Assembly (NCBI GenBank): GCA_016208305.1
Contig: JACQYI010000007.1
Span: 1 to 64,000, forward strand
Origin: Oscillatoriophycideae cyanobacterium NC_groundwater_1537_Pr4_S-0.65um_50_18
GTDB taxonomy: Bacteria; Cyanobacteriota; Cyanobacteriia; Elainellales; Elainellaceae
DNA length: 64,000 nt
Reading direction: 5' to 3'
The notes under the pieces were generated by a model. It saw nothing but the letters and a program-made list of their open reading frames with translations, was not told the origin of the DNA and did not search any database. Every line of letters starts with the position of its first letter. Within the stretch, counting starts at the first letter, position 1. This document shows positions 17,143 to 26,091 of this stretch, piece by piece. Position numbers and translations under genes: made by a program.

Positions 17143-19535
17143 GGTGGGATGGAAGGGTTAGACCTATATTTGTGATTTTGATCGGCAACAATGAATGCAA
17201 CACCTCCGCTCGTGAGCATGAACCCGAATGCAGCGGGCACCAGCGGCACCCACTGGCTTTGCGTCAGCCCATAAAAACAGAGAACGACTAAAGTTCCGAG
17301 CGCCGCGACTTCCAGCCCAATCAGTCTGAACCTTGAGCGACATCGCCAGACTAGCACGCCCCCGACGATGGCCCAACTCCAGACCCAAAGAACCTCGGAT
17401 TGCCAAACCCAAACCTCGATTGGAGCACGACCTTCTTGGGCTGCACTGACCAACTGGCTGACCATTTGGGCTTGGAGCAACACCCCCGGTATTCTCTTCC
17501 CAAAAGGTGTTGCTAGATAGTCTTTGCTGCTCGGTGCTGTGACACCAATCAGGATAATGCGATCGCTCACGTCCTCCGGCTTCAGTCGCCCTGCCAGTAC
17601 ATCTTTGAGGGTAACGGTGGCAGCAGGGCTAAGGGAATCGTCAGAGAATCGGTAATTGAGGAGGAGTTGATAGCCTGCGGTATCCGTTTGCTGATAGCCA
17701 CCCTGATGATTTTGCAAGCGTTGAAAAACCTGTTTTCCTAGCTGTAAATTGCCCTGGGGGGTGTAGCGCGGAAAAATCTTTTCTGCTTTGAGATACTGGA
17801 ATGCGAGTTGAGCGCTCAGGGCATAGGGCGTGCTGCAAGACGATCCTGGAATTCGATCCATCGTGACCAGATGGCGACGAAGAACGTTATCTTCATCCGT
17901 GACGACATCGCTAAACCCCTGACGATCGATTGATAAATTGGGCCAAGGGGCGATTTCAGGAAAGTTTGCTTCTGGATCGCCAACCTTGCAAATAGCGAAA
18001 AAGTTAGGATGACGTTTCAGATCATCTGCCAATGAAGCCGGAGTAATAGGGAAATCGTGATATACGTCCAAACCGATCGCCCGGGGTTTTAGCGGAGTCA
18101 GCTTGCTCAAGAGTTTTGCTAGCGCTAAGTCTGAAAGTGAGCCTTTGCGTTGCGCTTGCTCAGGCAGATGCAAGTCGTCTTCGGTGATCGTCACGATCAG
18201 GAGGCGCTGATCTAGCGGTTCTGGCGGACGCAATTGCAGGAGGCGATCAAACGCCTGGAGTTCCCACGGCTGCAATCCACCCAGGTAACGAATGCCTAAC
18301 ACGCAGGCGGTAGCAGCCAAACTTGTGAGTAAAACAGGTTGCCAAGGACGGGATCGCCCATCCAAACGGACTGCCCTTTTTGGATTACCGCACCAGTCCT
18401 GCCAAGTGAGCGGCTCCACTGCCGGATTTTGACAAAGGACAGGTAGCCAGGAAGCTCCTGGAAATTCATCTTCTATGCCTTGCAACTGCTGACGGGCTTG
18501 CCGCACGGCAAGATAGAGAGATAAATGCTGTCTGGCAAATGCCTCTAGAAAATGCTTGAAAAACTCCTGCGCAACCCGATTGGGGACAGGTTCTCGCATG
18601 ACAATCACTTGCGGAATGTGCAGGCAACTCAACGCAGTAGCTAACCCTAGCCCATCGCAGGAATTAAAAATTGCCAGCTTCAAGCCCTTGCTTACCGCGC
18701 CTTCGATCGCCGCCTCAAACTGTTCGATCGTCAGACTATTGTGCTGGGCATTTTCATTAATATAAATCCGTCCAGTTTCCCCTTCGGTTTGGCTATGCCC
18801 CGCAAAAAAGAGCATGTCCCAACCTGGATCGGCCCAAAGCTGTTGATTAAATTCCTGCCGAGACGGATTCACTAAGAGCCGGGTTTCGGCATCGGGCAAC
18901 TGCTGAAGAAATTCGGCATCTTGCTGCAAATGAATTCCCTGACTGTTGCCCAGAACGGCGAGAATTCTGGCTTTGGTGCGGGGCGTGCGCGGAGCCGCCT
19001 GACGGAACTGATATGCCGAGCAGCTCAACGCCATTTCTGCCTGGGGGTAATCTTTAAAGAAATCCCAGCGTTGCCAGGGCAACCGTCGCAGCAGTTCATC
19101 GTCAGTTTCAATCACAACCCCGACTTCTTCGGTGGGGCTAAGCTGCGATCGCAATTGCCGCTCGATCGGCAGAAATGGTTCTGAGCTTAGCCAAGCATTC
19201 AGAGCATCCTGCAAGGTTTGACTCAGTTGCTCAAAGCTAACCTGAGAAACGTTGGTAATTCCAATCTCATCAATTTCTAGTTCATCTTCTTCTGACTCAT
19301 CATCAATGGGTTCACGGATGACCCTGGCAACTGAACGTAATTGTTGCCGACTGCACAGGCTTTTATAGAGCGATCGCCAGTCCCGATACAACTCCACTAG
19401 CTTAGGTGCTGCGGGTAAGCTACCGATATACTGCTCTGGACGAGAACGTTCTCCCATCCACACCTGAGCCGTGACTCTTGGCAAGCCGCGATATAAGTCT
19501 CCAGTTCCCAAATTGATGATCACCGACTTGGTCAT
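17139..19535 (-). CDS. CHAT-CHASE2 membrane protein
   Basis: In this 798-residue protein the cytoplasmic N-terminal half ends in a CHAT caspase-like domain (about 190-375) with His247 in FFAGHS and Cys293 in FNSCDG as the probable catalytic pair. A membrane helix (about 400-417) leads to a periplasmic CHASE2 sensor domain (about 420-690), followed by three membrane helices (about 711-785). CHASE2 domains sense unknown extracytoplasmic signals, usually in front of kinases or cyclases; here the output is the N-terminal peptidase-like domain. An acidic linker (about 78-91, many Glu and Asp) precedes the CHAT part. It lies between DUF1822 and DUF928 in a conserved cyanobacterial gene order. Ligand and substrate are unknown. 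Confidence 0.85.
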   Translation of the reverse strand: MTKSVIINLGTGDLYRGLPRVTAQVWMGERSRPEQYIGSLPAAPKLVELYRDWRSLYKSLCSRQQLRSVARVIREPIDDESEEDELEIDEIGITNVSQVSFEQLSQTLQDALNAWLSSEPFLPIERQLRSQLSPTEEVGVVIETDDELLRRLPWQRWDFFKDYPQAEMALSCSAYQFRQAAPRTPRTKARILAVLGNSQGIHLQQDAEFLQQLPDAETRLLVNPSRQEFNQQLWADPGWDMLFFAGHSQTEGETGRIYINENAQHNSLTIEQFEAAIEGAVSKGLKLAIFNSCDGLGLATALSCLHIPQVIVMREPVPNRVAQEFFKHFLEAFARQHLSLYLAVRQARQQLQGIEDEFPGASWLPVLCQNPAVEPLTWQDWCGNPKRAVRLDGRSRPWQPVLLTSLAATACVLGIRYLGGLQPWELQAFDRLLQLRPPEPLDQRLLIVTITEDDLHLPEQAQRKGSLSDLALAKLLSKLTPLKPRAIGLDVYHDFPITPASLADDLKRHPNFFAICKVGDPEANFPEIAPWPNLSIDRQGFSDVVTDEDNVLRRHLVTMDRIPGSSCSTPYALSAQLAFQYLKAEKIFPRYTPQGNLQLGKQVFQRLQNHQGGYQQTDTAGYQLLLNYRFSDDSLSPAATVTLKDVLAGRLKPEDVSDRIILIGVTAPSSKDYLATPFGKRIPGVLLQAQMVSQLVSAAQEGRAPIEVWVWQSEVLWVWSWAIVGGVLVWRCRSRFRLIGLEVAALGTLVVLCFYGLTQSQWVPLVPAAFGFMLTSGGVAFIVADQNHKYRSNPSIPP

Positions 19536-19587
19536 TTGCTGAGTTCAGTCATAATGTATCGTTTTAGTGATTGGATCATAGCTTGAT

Positions 19588-20652
19588 TTAAAGCTCAAAG
19601 TTTTCCTCAATCCTTTCACTACCCAGACAAATAGCAACACTGAAGCGTTTTCCAGGTTTACCCTTAAAAGATCTGAGTTGGATGTAATTATCCTGACTTC
19701 TAGAAACCACCTCTTGCAGCATTTTGCCGGATGACGATCGCAAACTCAATCTGAGATCCGGAGTCAAATACCGAGATTCCCCGGTGGGATGGAGCTGCAC
19801 TGACACCGCTAACTTGCCTTCCGCCTCTAAAGTGACATTGACCAGCAGCGCTACAGTTTGCTGCCCAAGTTGCACCCCCAGATTAATTAACTTCCCGCGT
19901 TTCGCACCTAGCTCAATGCTGCGGGTACCCAATGCTAGAGAAGCGTCTGGGTTAATTAACTGGTCGATCATTTGCCAATTTTGTTCAAAAGTACCCTGTA
20001 ACCATTGCGTTAATCGGGTTGTGGTGTCTTTCAGCACAACTGAAACTGGCAGCGCAACTGAAACTGAGTCTGCGGCGATTGTGGATGCATTGCTTGGCAA
20101 GGCGATCGCGCTAGGTTGCAAGGCTCGACAGTAAAACAGCAAATGATTGGGTTCAGTATCCAGTAGTGAGAGTGGGAGCGAGTAGCAGCCGTTTTGGATT
20201 TGAAAATTGTGGCGATCGCGGTAATCAATCAGTTCATCAAACCGTAAAGAGCCACGCACCGTCACCAACTCCTGCTCTTCTGACACCTCACAAAGCACAT
20301 AAAAATGCGCGGTTAAAGCAGGTTGCTCAACCACAGCTTGAGGAATTTGCACTGTTTCATCTAGCACATGCTCGACAGCAATCAGACAAAATTTGAATCC
20401 ACTCGCCTCAACGTAACCCACTGAGTCAAGAAGGGTGTCCGATCGCTGAATAGGCTGTTCGGGGAGCCGTTCACTTAACCACTGCTCAAAACTCAGGAGT
20501 GCTAGTGCATTCAGATAGCTCTGCCACCTCTGCATTTCGGAAGTGGCGAATTCACTCATCGCTTTTGCCTGTTCGATTTGTTCAGGCTCTAGCCAAATGA
20601 CTTCTGGCAGCAATAGCCTCGAATTTATTGGGGAACTAGGTACGTTAGTCAT
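19588..20652 (-). CDS. DUF1822 family protein
   Basis: The 354-residue protein matches the cyanobacterial DUF1822 family: LPEVIWLEPEQI near the start, followed by WQSYLNALALLSFEQWL and a C-terminal beta-rich half with LRLSLRSSSGK and FSVAICLG. It has no signal peptide or membrane helix. The ATG at 20652 is chosen over a longer frame because it overlaps the stop of the upstream sigma-like gene in an ATGA junction. Function is unknown; its constant company of CHAT-CHASE2 and a sigma-like gene suggests a part in the same signalling pathway. Confidence 0.8.
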   Translation of the reverse strand: MTNVPSSPINSRLLLPEVIWLEPEQIEQAKAMSEFATSEMQRWQSYLNALALLSFEQWLSERLPEQPIQRSDTLLDSVGYVEASGFKFCLIAVEHVLDETVQIPQAVVEQPALTAHFYVLCEVSEEQELVTVRGSLRFDELIDYRDRHNFQIQNGCYSLPLSLLDTEPNHLLFYCRALQPSAIALPSNASTIAADSVSVALPVSVVLKDTTTRLTQWLQGTFEQNWQMIDQLINPDASLALGTRSIELGAKRGKLINLGVQLGQQTVALLVNVTLEAEGKLAVSVQLHPTGESRYLTPDLRLSLRSSSGKMLQEVVSRSQDNYIQLRSFKGKPGKRFSVAICLGSERIEENFEL

Positions 20653-22097
20653 GAATTTGTCTCTCTTTGCATAGTTGTATTGAGGTGGAGGCAAAGCTGT
20701 TGCGCGTAAACGCTAGTGAGTGAGCGACTTTTACCTGCTCTCATTTCTTCTACCGCCTCTTGAAAGATTTCTTGATCGGCAGTGGCTTCAACTTGCTCTG
20801 CCAAAGTTCTCAAATAGTTCGGTTCTGGCGGCGTTTGGGCAAACCCCTTTTGCTGTGCCTGCTCCAACAATCGGTCAAGCACCTGCTGCACCGTTCTTGC
20901 CCGCACCTTGCTGAGTAAGTCCCCTGGATTGAGTACTCGTCTGGCTTGATCCCAACTGCTCATGCCCAATACTGGTGCAATCTCTTTAAGTGACAGCCCT
21001 TGACCATAGTAGAGGCGTAAGCCTGGAATAAACTGGGGAGCAAATGGCGTATATTTTTTGCTACGTTTTAGAGCAGCAACGCGATCGCGCAGTTCTTGGG
21101 CAATGGCTGCGTTCAGCGATAGATCGAGCTGTTGATGGAAAAACATTAATAGTTCTTGCTGCTCTAAATCTGACTCGTCAGTATGGCTGCTGGGTAAATC
21201 TGAACGGATTGTGTCACGTCCAGTATCAGGGTCTTGCATTTCTAGCGGAACTCGATGCGACCAAATATCATACTGCCTCAGCTGAATTGCCACCTGTTTT
21301 AGAGCGGGCAGCAACTCACCCACGGCAGAAATCGCCACATCCCTTGCCTGCAAGTCAGTCATCATTTCTTGTAGTTGTGCGATTGTAGGGTCTGGGCAGC
21401 GCTTGTTGCCAGCTAGTCGGCGGCGATCGCGGCGATACACCCCATGAAACACCTCAACTAAATGGCGATCGTGCTTAGATAAGCGTTCCAATTGGTGAGG
21501 TCTGACTCGATTCAACAGTGCCCAATCGCTGAGATGCTGAAATCCAAATTCTGCTAGAAACTGCTTAAGGTCTACATTCTGCTTGGTTCGCAGAAATGTC
21601 CAATTGTCTAAACTCAAGCTGGACTTTGCCCCGGACTGCTCAGGCTCAAAGGTTCGCAGCACTTCAACCGAAAAAATCTGATACGTTGATTGCTGAGGCT
21701 GCTCATCGCCCGTTATCACCAGTTGAGCTTTGCGATCGCGATCGAGAATGACTTGCGTTTTTCCATCATCGTTCAGTACAAAAGGCAGTAAATCTCGGTA
21801 GGTAAACGATTTATCACTCCCGAATAGATGATCGATGGTATGACAGGCTTTGAGAATCGAGGCTGACACATAACACCTGAGACAAAGCCCAGCCTGAACC
21901 TGAATCCTGGTAGCCACAGGGCCACTTTTGACATGAAAGTAGGACAGTAAAGTGGATTGGACGGCTTCATCTTGAGAATTCAGAATAGGGTTCCGAGCAA
22001 ATTCTTGGGCTAAGGGCATCAAATAGTTTTTATACCCTGGCTTTTCACTTGCAGAGCTAATACACCAAATATTCCAGTACCGTGATGAGATACTCAC
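20649..22097 (-). CDS. Sigma-70-family-like regulator, first gene of the CHAT-CHASE2 operon
   Basis: The 482-residue protein is helical, soluble and basic. Two parts suggest a sigma-like factor: a central segment (about 210-245) with VEVFHGVYRRDRRR and a C-terminal helix-turn-helix region (about 380-430) with LYYGQGLSLKEIAPVLGMSS, which resembles sigma region 4. Cyanobacterial proteins of this size next to DUF1822 genes are often annotated as sigma-70 family. I recall no experimental work on this type. The frame begins with GTG at 22097; an ATG at 22019 is an alternative start. The upstream element D ends 50 bp before the GTG. It overlaps the DUF1822 start by 4 bp. If it is a sigma factor, element D suggests autoregulation. 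Confidence 0.55.
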   Translation of the reverse strand: MSISSRYWNIWCISSASEKPGYKNYLMPLAQEFARNPILNSQDEAVQSTLLSYFHVKSGPVATRIQVQAGLCLRCYVSASILKACHTIDHLFGSDKSFTYRDLLPFVLNDDGKTQVILDRDRKAQLVITGDEQPQQSTYQIFSVEVLRTFEPEQSGAKSSLSLDNWTFLRTKQNVDLKQFLAEFGFQHLSDWALLNRVRPHQLERLSKHDRHLVEVFHGVYRRDRRRLAGNKRCPDPTIAQLQEMMTDLQARDVAISAVGELLPALKQVAIQLRQYDIWSHRVPLEMQDPDTGRDTIRSDLPSSHTDESDLEQQELLMFFHQQLDLSLNAAIAQELRDRVAALKRSKKYTPFAPQFIPGLRLYYGQGLSLKEIAPVLGMSSWDQARRVLNPGDLLSKVRARTVQQVLDRLLEQAQQKGFAQTPPEPNYLRTLAEQVEATADQEIFQEAVEEMRAGKSRSLTSVYAQQLCLHLNTTMQRETNS

Positions 22098-22146
22098 AAA
22101 TTTTGTGTTCCCTAGAAGTCGTTAACATTTACCATATCCATACTGT

Positions 22147-22178
22147 TCAATAGCTGCCAGCATTTGGAACTGATGCAG
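22147..22178 (-). promoter_or_regulatory. Bipartite upstream element, copy D, before the sigma-like gene
   Basis: Read on the minus strand from 22178: CTGCATCAGTTC, CAAATGCT, then GGCAGCTATTGA. The first block is identical to copies A and B and the second differs from copy C in three positions. It ends 50 bp before the GTG start at 22097. This is the only copy outside the 12.9-14.5 kb cluster, and it lies directly before a putative sigma gene. Confidence 0.6.
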
Positions 22179-22653
22179 AGTCAATACAGGATATGGCTTT
22201 GCTGAATCAAGGTGTGAATCGTTCGCTGAAGCCTCTGACAGCTCGTTGAGAAATTTACAAAATTATATTCAGCAGTAGCACAGATTTCATCTACAGGCAA
22301 AATTGTGAAGACGTTCGTTTACGCATTGATACGCTTCGAATCGCCCAATAAGCCTTTCAGCGTTGCAAAAACATATTGCAGAATCAGATGGAATGGCAAT
22401 GAGTTTCTGCAAGACTCCAAATAGATTAGTAATCTCTACCTGTCGCTTCCATTTTTTCGTGTTATGAGCGAGATCGACATCTGCTCGAGTCCACAGGTCG
22501 GGATTCTGATCAGGGTTGTGTCAATTCAGAGGTAGTAACCCCAATTTCGCGCAATCGCGTCGATTCCAAAACTCTACAAGCCAGAGTACGCACAGTTCAT
22601 TTGCTGCCATTTGGCCCAGAGATCAATCCTGGGCCGCAAGAGTTGTTGCAAAA
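22179..22653. other. Intergenic, no gene seen
   Basis: This stretch separates the end of the hydrolase gene from the promoter region of the sigma-like operon. No credible coding frame, RNA gene or strong terminator was found. Confidence 0.4.
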
Positions 22654-24129
22654 TCAGGCTGAAAGTGGAAAGCCTGCCGCCAATAACCATCCAAAAAACA
22701 GAGCAGAGCCGATCGCATACGCCCACGCCGAATTTACCCAACCTGCCACCAGCGCCAGAATGCCGATCAACGGTGGAAATAATGGCAGCAGTAGAAATAT
22801 AAAGCCCAGCGATGGCAAGAAATACAGCGTCACCCCAAAGCCCAAAATCAAGACTCCGCTCTGTGCCAGCCACCATAGTGCTCGCTTGCCCATCCCAATG
22901 TCCTGCTGCACGATACCTGCCGCCAGAAACCAAGGGAAGCAGGCGATCGCTAACGGTAACCACAACTGCAACCGCATCGGAATCAGCCACCATTGCAACC
23001 AAACGACCTGTGCCATTGCACCAAAGGCAATCCACAGCAGTCCAAACAGCCCGATGCCTAAACTGAGCGATCGCAGGGTCGGACGCGGCACAACGGCAAG
23101 TACACTTAGCCAAGCCAATCCAGCCAACAGAAACCAGACTCCGACTGCCCCACCCACCTGCACACCGCCCAAGCTTTCCAGCAAGACTCGCTGACTCAGT
23201 AACGTGACTCCCGACACAGCCGCGATCGGAGCCACAATCAACCCCACCCAGCGTCGCCAAACCTCACCCTTCATCATCACGGTCGGTATCGCCAATACGG
23301 GAGCAACTGCCGCTAATCCCAGCAGCCAGCCCAGCAGGTGTAAGCCATACCAGCCCATGCGACGATCAACATACCGACTTTGAGAGGAGCGTCCAAATGT
23401 CCCATCGAGCCAGCGCACTGCCGACTGGTGGCTGACATCGCTAAACAAAATAGTGATGTGCTCGACATTCGGCACTACCACCAGTTCTCGCCCTTTGCCT
23501 TGTGCCAAATCAGCCGTTGTGCCGCCTGCCTGCTCCAGTAAACGTCCGGCATTCGCCACAAACCTGCCTTCGCCGCTGCCTGCCTGGAGCTGAAGATTGC
23601 GCGGTAGTTGGGGTGTAACGCTTGCTCCAGTGGGGGAGATGGCGATCGTTGCAGCAAAGCGTTCTGGATGACGAATTCCAGCATCCATCACAAACCCACT
23701 TCCCATTGAGTGACCCAGGAGCGCCAGACGAGTAGAGTCCACTTCAGGTTGTTGCAGCAACGCTTGGCGAGCTATCTCAAGACTGGCTTGAGAGTCGTAT
23801 TGCTTCAGCGGCGTGGGGTTTGCCCCATGTCCATCCGAATCCCACAACATGACGGCATATCCTGCCTGTGCCAGCGCATGACCATAGCTCAGCATCAACT
23901 GTTTAGACCCCGCAAAGCCATGCGCCACCAGCACACCCGGTACAGACTTTGCTGCTTTGGGGGCAAGATACAACAGTGGCACACGACCCTGTTCTAGGGA
24001 ACGCACTGTTAACCCCGATCGCGCCACAGCAATTCCAACCCATGAGAGGACAATCAGCCCGATCGCCATCCCCAACAGCACCAGACGTTGACGGTTCAGT
24101 TTCCACTGCTTCCAGCTCAATTGATTCAA
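22654..24129 (-). CDS. Membrane-anchored alpha/beta hydrolase
   Basis: The 491-residue protein has an N-terminal membrane anchor (about 16-36), then an alpha/beta-hydrolase domain (about 62-240). It shows an HGF oxyanion motif at 70-72 and the nucleophile elbow GHSMG with Ser141; His near 226 (NVEHI) is the probable catalytic base. The C-terminal half (about 255-490) is a run of about eight hydrophobic helices. Hydrolase plus polytopic tail is an uncommon combination, and the substrate cannot be inferred. The start is a TTG preceded by GAGGAG. It appears to be a single gene. Confidence 0.75.
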   Translation of the reverse strand: MNQLSWKQWKLNRQRLVLLGMAIGLIVLSWVGIAVARSGLTVRSLEQGRVPLLYLAPKAAKSVPGVLVAHGFAGSKQLMLSYGHALAQAGYAVMLWDSDGHGANPTPLKQYDSQASLEIARQALLQQPEVDSTRLALLGHSMGSGFVMDAGIRHPERFAATIAISPTGASVTPQLPRNLQLQAGSGEGRFVANAGRLLEQAGGTTADLAQGKGRELVVVPNVEHITILFSDVSHQSAVRWLDGTFGRSSQSRYVDRRMGWYGLHLLGWLLGLAAVAPVLAIPTVMMKGEVWRRWVGLIVAPIAAVSGVTLLSQRVLLESLGGVQVGGAVGVWFLLAGLAWLSVLAVVPRPTLRSLSLGIGLFGLLWIAFGAMAQVVWLQWWLIPMRLQLWLPLAIACFPWFLAAGIVQQDIGMGKRALWWLAQSGVLILGFGVTLYFLPSLGFIFLLLPLFPPLIGILALVAGWVNSAWAYAIGSALFFGWLLAAGFPLSA

Positions 24130-24247
24130 TGTCTCCTCTTTTTGAGTCGCGGTTTCGGCCGTGCCATTCCTCTAAGCTAGACGAATCGGGGACTTGATTC
24201 CAGTTCGCATTTCAGCATCAAACAGGAGGTAGAGCAACCGCAGACGC

Positions 24248-24769
24248 TCATAACATCTCTTGCTGACGCATGGGCATTGCGTCAATCGTGCTGAAAATAT
24301 CACTCAGGTCAACTGGCTGAGAAAACCGCTGCTTTTCAGTGCCATCTTTGCCCACTAAAATTACGGCAAAGTCTTCTGGAGCAAGGCCAAACTGATCCCT
24401 CAAGCGATCGGCGGAGGCAGCCGATATGGGCTGTCCATCCACTCGACTGGCTCCGGTTGCCAACACTTCTAAGAGTTTAAGGTCACGTTCTTGCATGCCC
24501 TCGCTGCGAGATTGCCATGCCTGCTGCTGTTGCTGGTAGGGCGGAGATTGCTCGGATGGGGCAAAAACGAGCAAGATTCGATGTTGCCACTGCTCGTCAC
24601 TCAGGTTGAAAGTCATTTCTGGTTGAGTAGAAGTTGCCACACTGTTGATTACAGATACGGCTATTGGCACTGAGGTATTCAAGGAATCATGGCTCATAGG
24701 AATGGTTTGAGGAGTGGAGCAGGCTGAAGAAATAAATAAAACACTGCCGATCGCGACTAATCTCTGCAT
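24248..24769 (-). CDS. DUF4174 domain lipoprotein
   Basis: The 173-residue protein starts with a short hydrophobic signal ending in SSAC, a plausible lipobox with Cys17, so it is probably lipid-anchored. The C-terminal half carries the DUF4174 pattern: RILLVFAPS, ERDLKLLEVL and a GKDGTEKQRF segment, which gives a thioredoxin-like fold without a CxxC pair. DUF4174 proteins are periplasmic and of unknown role. It diverges from the SDR gene at 24904. Confidence 0.75.
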   Translation of the reverse strand: MQRLVAIGSVLFISSACSTPQTIPMSHDSLNTSVPIAVSVINSVATSTQPEMTFNLSDEQWQHRILLVFAPSEQSPPYQQQQQAWQSRSEGMQERDLKLLEVLATGASRVDGQPISAASADRLRDQFGLAPEDFAVILVGKDGTEKQRFSQPVDLSDIFSTIDAMPMRQQEML

Positions 24770-24903
24770 AGCTCAAACTTGCGGTAGCCTTTTTACTGTA
24801 GTGCGATCGTTGCTCACTCCGACTCACTCCAAAGTGGAAATTTGTCGGTTATCGCCAGTACCCGCAAGCGTCGCATAACATTCAGGCAGGAGGATTGAGA
24901 TTA

Positions 24904-25569
24904 ATGGCAACCTATTTAATCACAGGCGCAAATCGCGGAATTGGTTACGAGTTCTGCCGTCAGCTTCAGGCACGCGGAGAAACCGTTATCGCAGTTTGTC
25001 GAACGGCAGATGATGCGTTGAAAGCTCTAGGCGTGCAGGTTGAGGAGGGCGTTGATATTACCTCTGATGCTTCTGTTGAAGATTTAGCAGAGAGATTGGG
25101 AGACAGAGCGATTGATGTTCTGATCAACAATGCTGGAATCCTCAAGCCTGTGACATTGGAACACCTCGACTTTGACAGCATCCGAGAACAGTTTGAGGTG
25201 AATGCCCTTGGCGCATTAAGAGTAACCCATACGCTGCTGCCCCGCTTCAAAGTTGGTGCAAAGGTTGTACTGATGACCAGCCGCATGGGATCGATCGCCG
25301 ATAATACATCTGGCAGCTCTTACGGCTACCGGATGTCAAAGGTAGCATTGTCCATGGCAGGAAAATCTCTGGCTCATGATCTCAAACCGCGTGGCGTGAG
25401 TGTCGCCATTCTGCATCCCGGTTTGGTGCAGACCCGCATGACCAACTTCACGAGGGGCGGTATTACACCAGAAACCTCAGTAAAAGGATTGCTGGCTCGA
25501 ATCGATGAATTAACCTTAGACAATACGGGCACCTTCTGGCACAGCAATGGCGAAGTGTTGCCCTGGTAG
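24904..25569 (+). CDS. Short-chain dehydrogenase/reductase (classical SDR)
   Basis: The 221-residue protein has the Rossmann cofactor motif TGANRGIG (7-14), NNAG (75-78) and the catalytic YRMSK (Tyr142, Lys146), with serines at 126 and 130 before it. The arginine in the glycine-rich loop suggests preference for NADPH. The substrate is unknown. The ATG at 24904 sits 9 nt after AGGAGGA; an in-frame TTG at 24895 has no room for a ribosome site. Confidence 0.85.
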   Translation: MATYLITGANRGIGYEFCRQLQARGETVIAVCRTADDALKALGVQVEEGVDITSDASVEDLAERLGDRAIDVLINNAGILKPVTLEHLDFDSIREQFEVNALGALRVTHTLLPRFKVGAKVVLMTSRMGSIADNTSGSSYGYRMSKVALSMAGKSLAHDLKPRGVSVAILHPGLVQTRMTNFTRGGITPETSVKGLLARIDELTLDNTGTFWHSNGEVLPW

Positions 25570-25650
25570 AATCAACTTCAACGACCGCTTTGACTGGAGC
25601 GGCGTTCGGTGGCACTGAAGTATTGAACAATAATCTCACTCGGTAAAACA

Positions 25651-25902
25651 ATGGATAACTACACACCCGTTAGCTGCGACTTTCACGATGAACTAGAAGC
25701 GATCGCCACGCTGCGCCAGACTTGCCGGATCGTCTATCAGACTGAAGCAAATGCTACTGCCGAGATTGAAGGACGGATTGTGGATGTGTATGCTGCTAAT
25801 CACGCTGACTATGTGAAGTTAGAAGATGGCACTATTATCCGATTGGATCGCGTTGTTTCGTTGAATGATAAACGGGTTTCCTCCAGCACAGATGGGGAGT
25901 GA
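25651..25902 (+). CDS. Rho-binding antiterminator (Rof/YaeO-like)
   Basis: The 83-residue protein has the Rof layout: YTPVSCDFHDELEAIATL at the start (compare YQPINCDDYDNLE in the E. coli protein), then a small beta-barrel with GRIVDVYAANHADYVKLEDG and IIRLDRVVS. E. coli Rof binds Rho and blocks termination. Many cyanobacteria lack a recognisable Rho, so the target in this organism is uncertain. It follows the SDR gene by 81 bp on the same strand and may share its transcript. Confidence 0.7.
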   Translation: MDNYTPVSCDFHDELEAIATLRQTCRIVYQTEANATAEIEGRIVDVYAANHADYVKLEDGTIIRLDRVVSLNDKRVSSSTDGE

Positions 25903-26091
25903 ATCACGTTCGGGCAATCAAATAGGATGATTGCGCTTGGTGCCGAGTAGCTGCAAAGCCCAGTCTACGCGTTTACAAGCTTAGAATCTCAAAATTGAGC
26001 GATCGCATTTCTCATCATGAAGGCTAGAACACATTGCTTCTAAACAGAACTGATGTACTATATTCCGAGTTACTTCATTCTGGAGATGAGT

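Noticed and set aside
26047-26061. GAACTGATG near 26048 resembling the first block of the upstream element
   Set aside because: Only the block core matches, the second block is absent, and on the strand concerned no gene follows.
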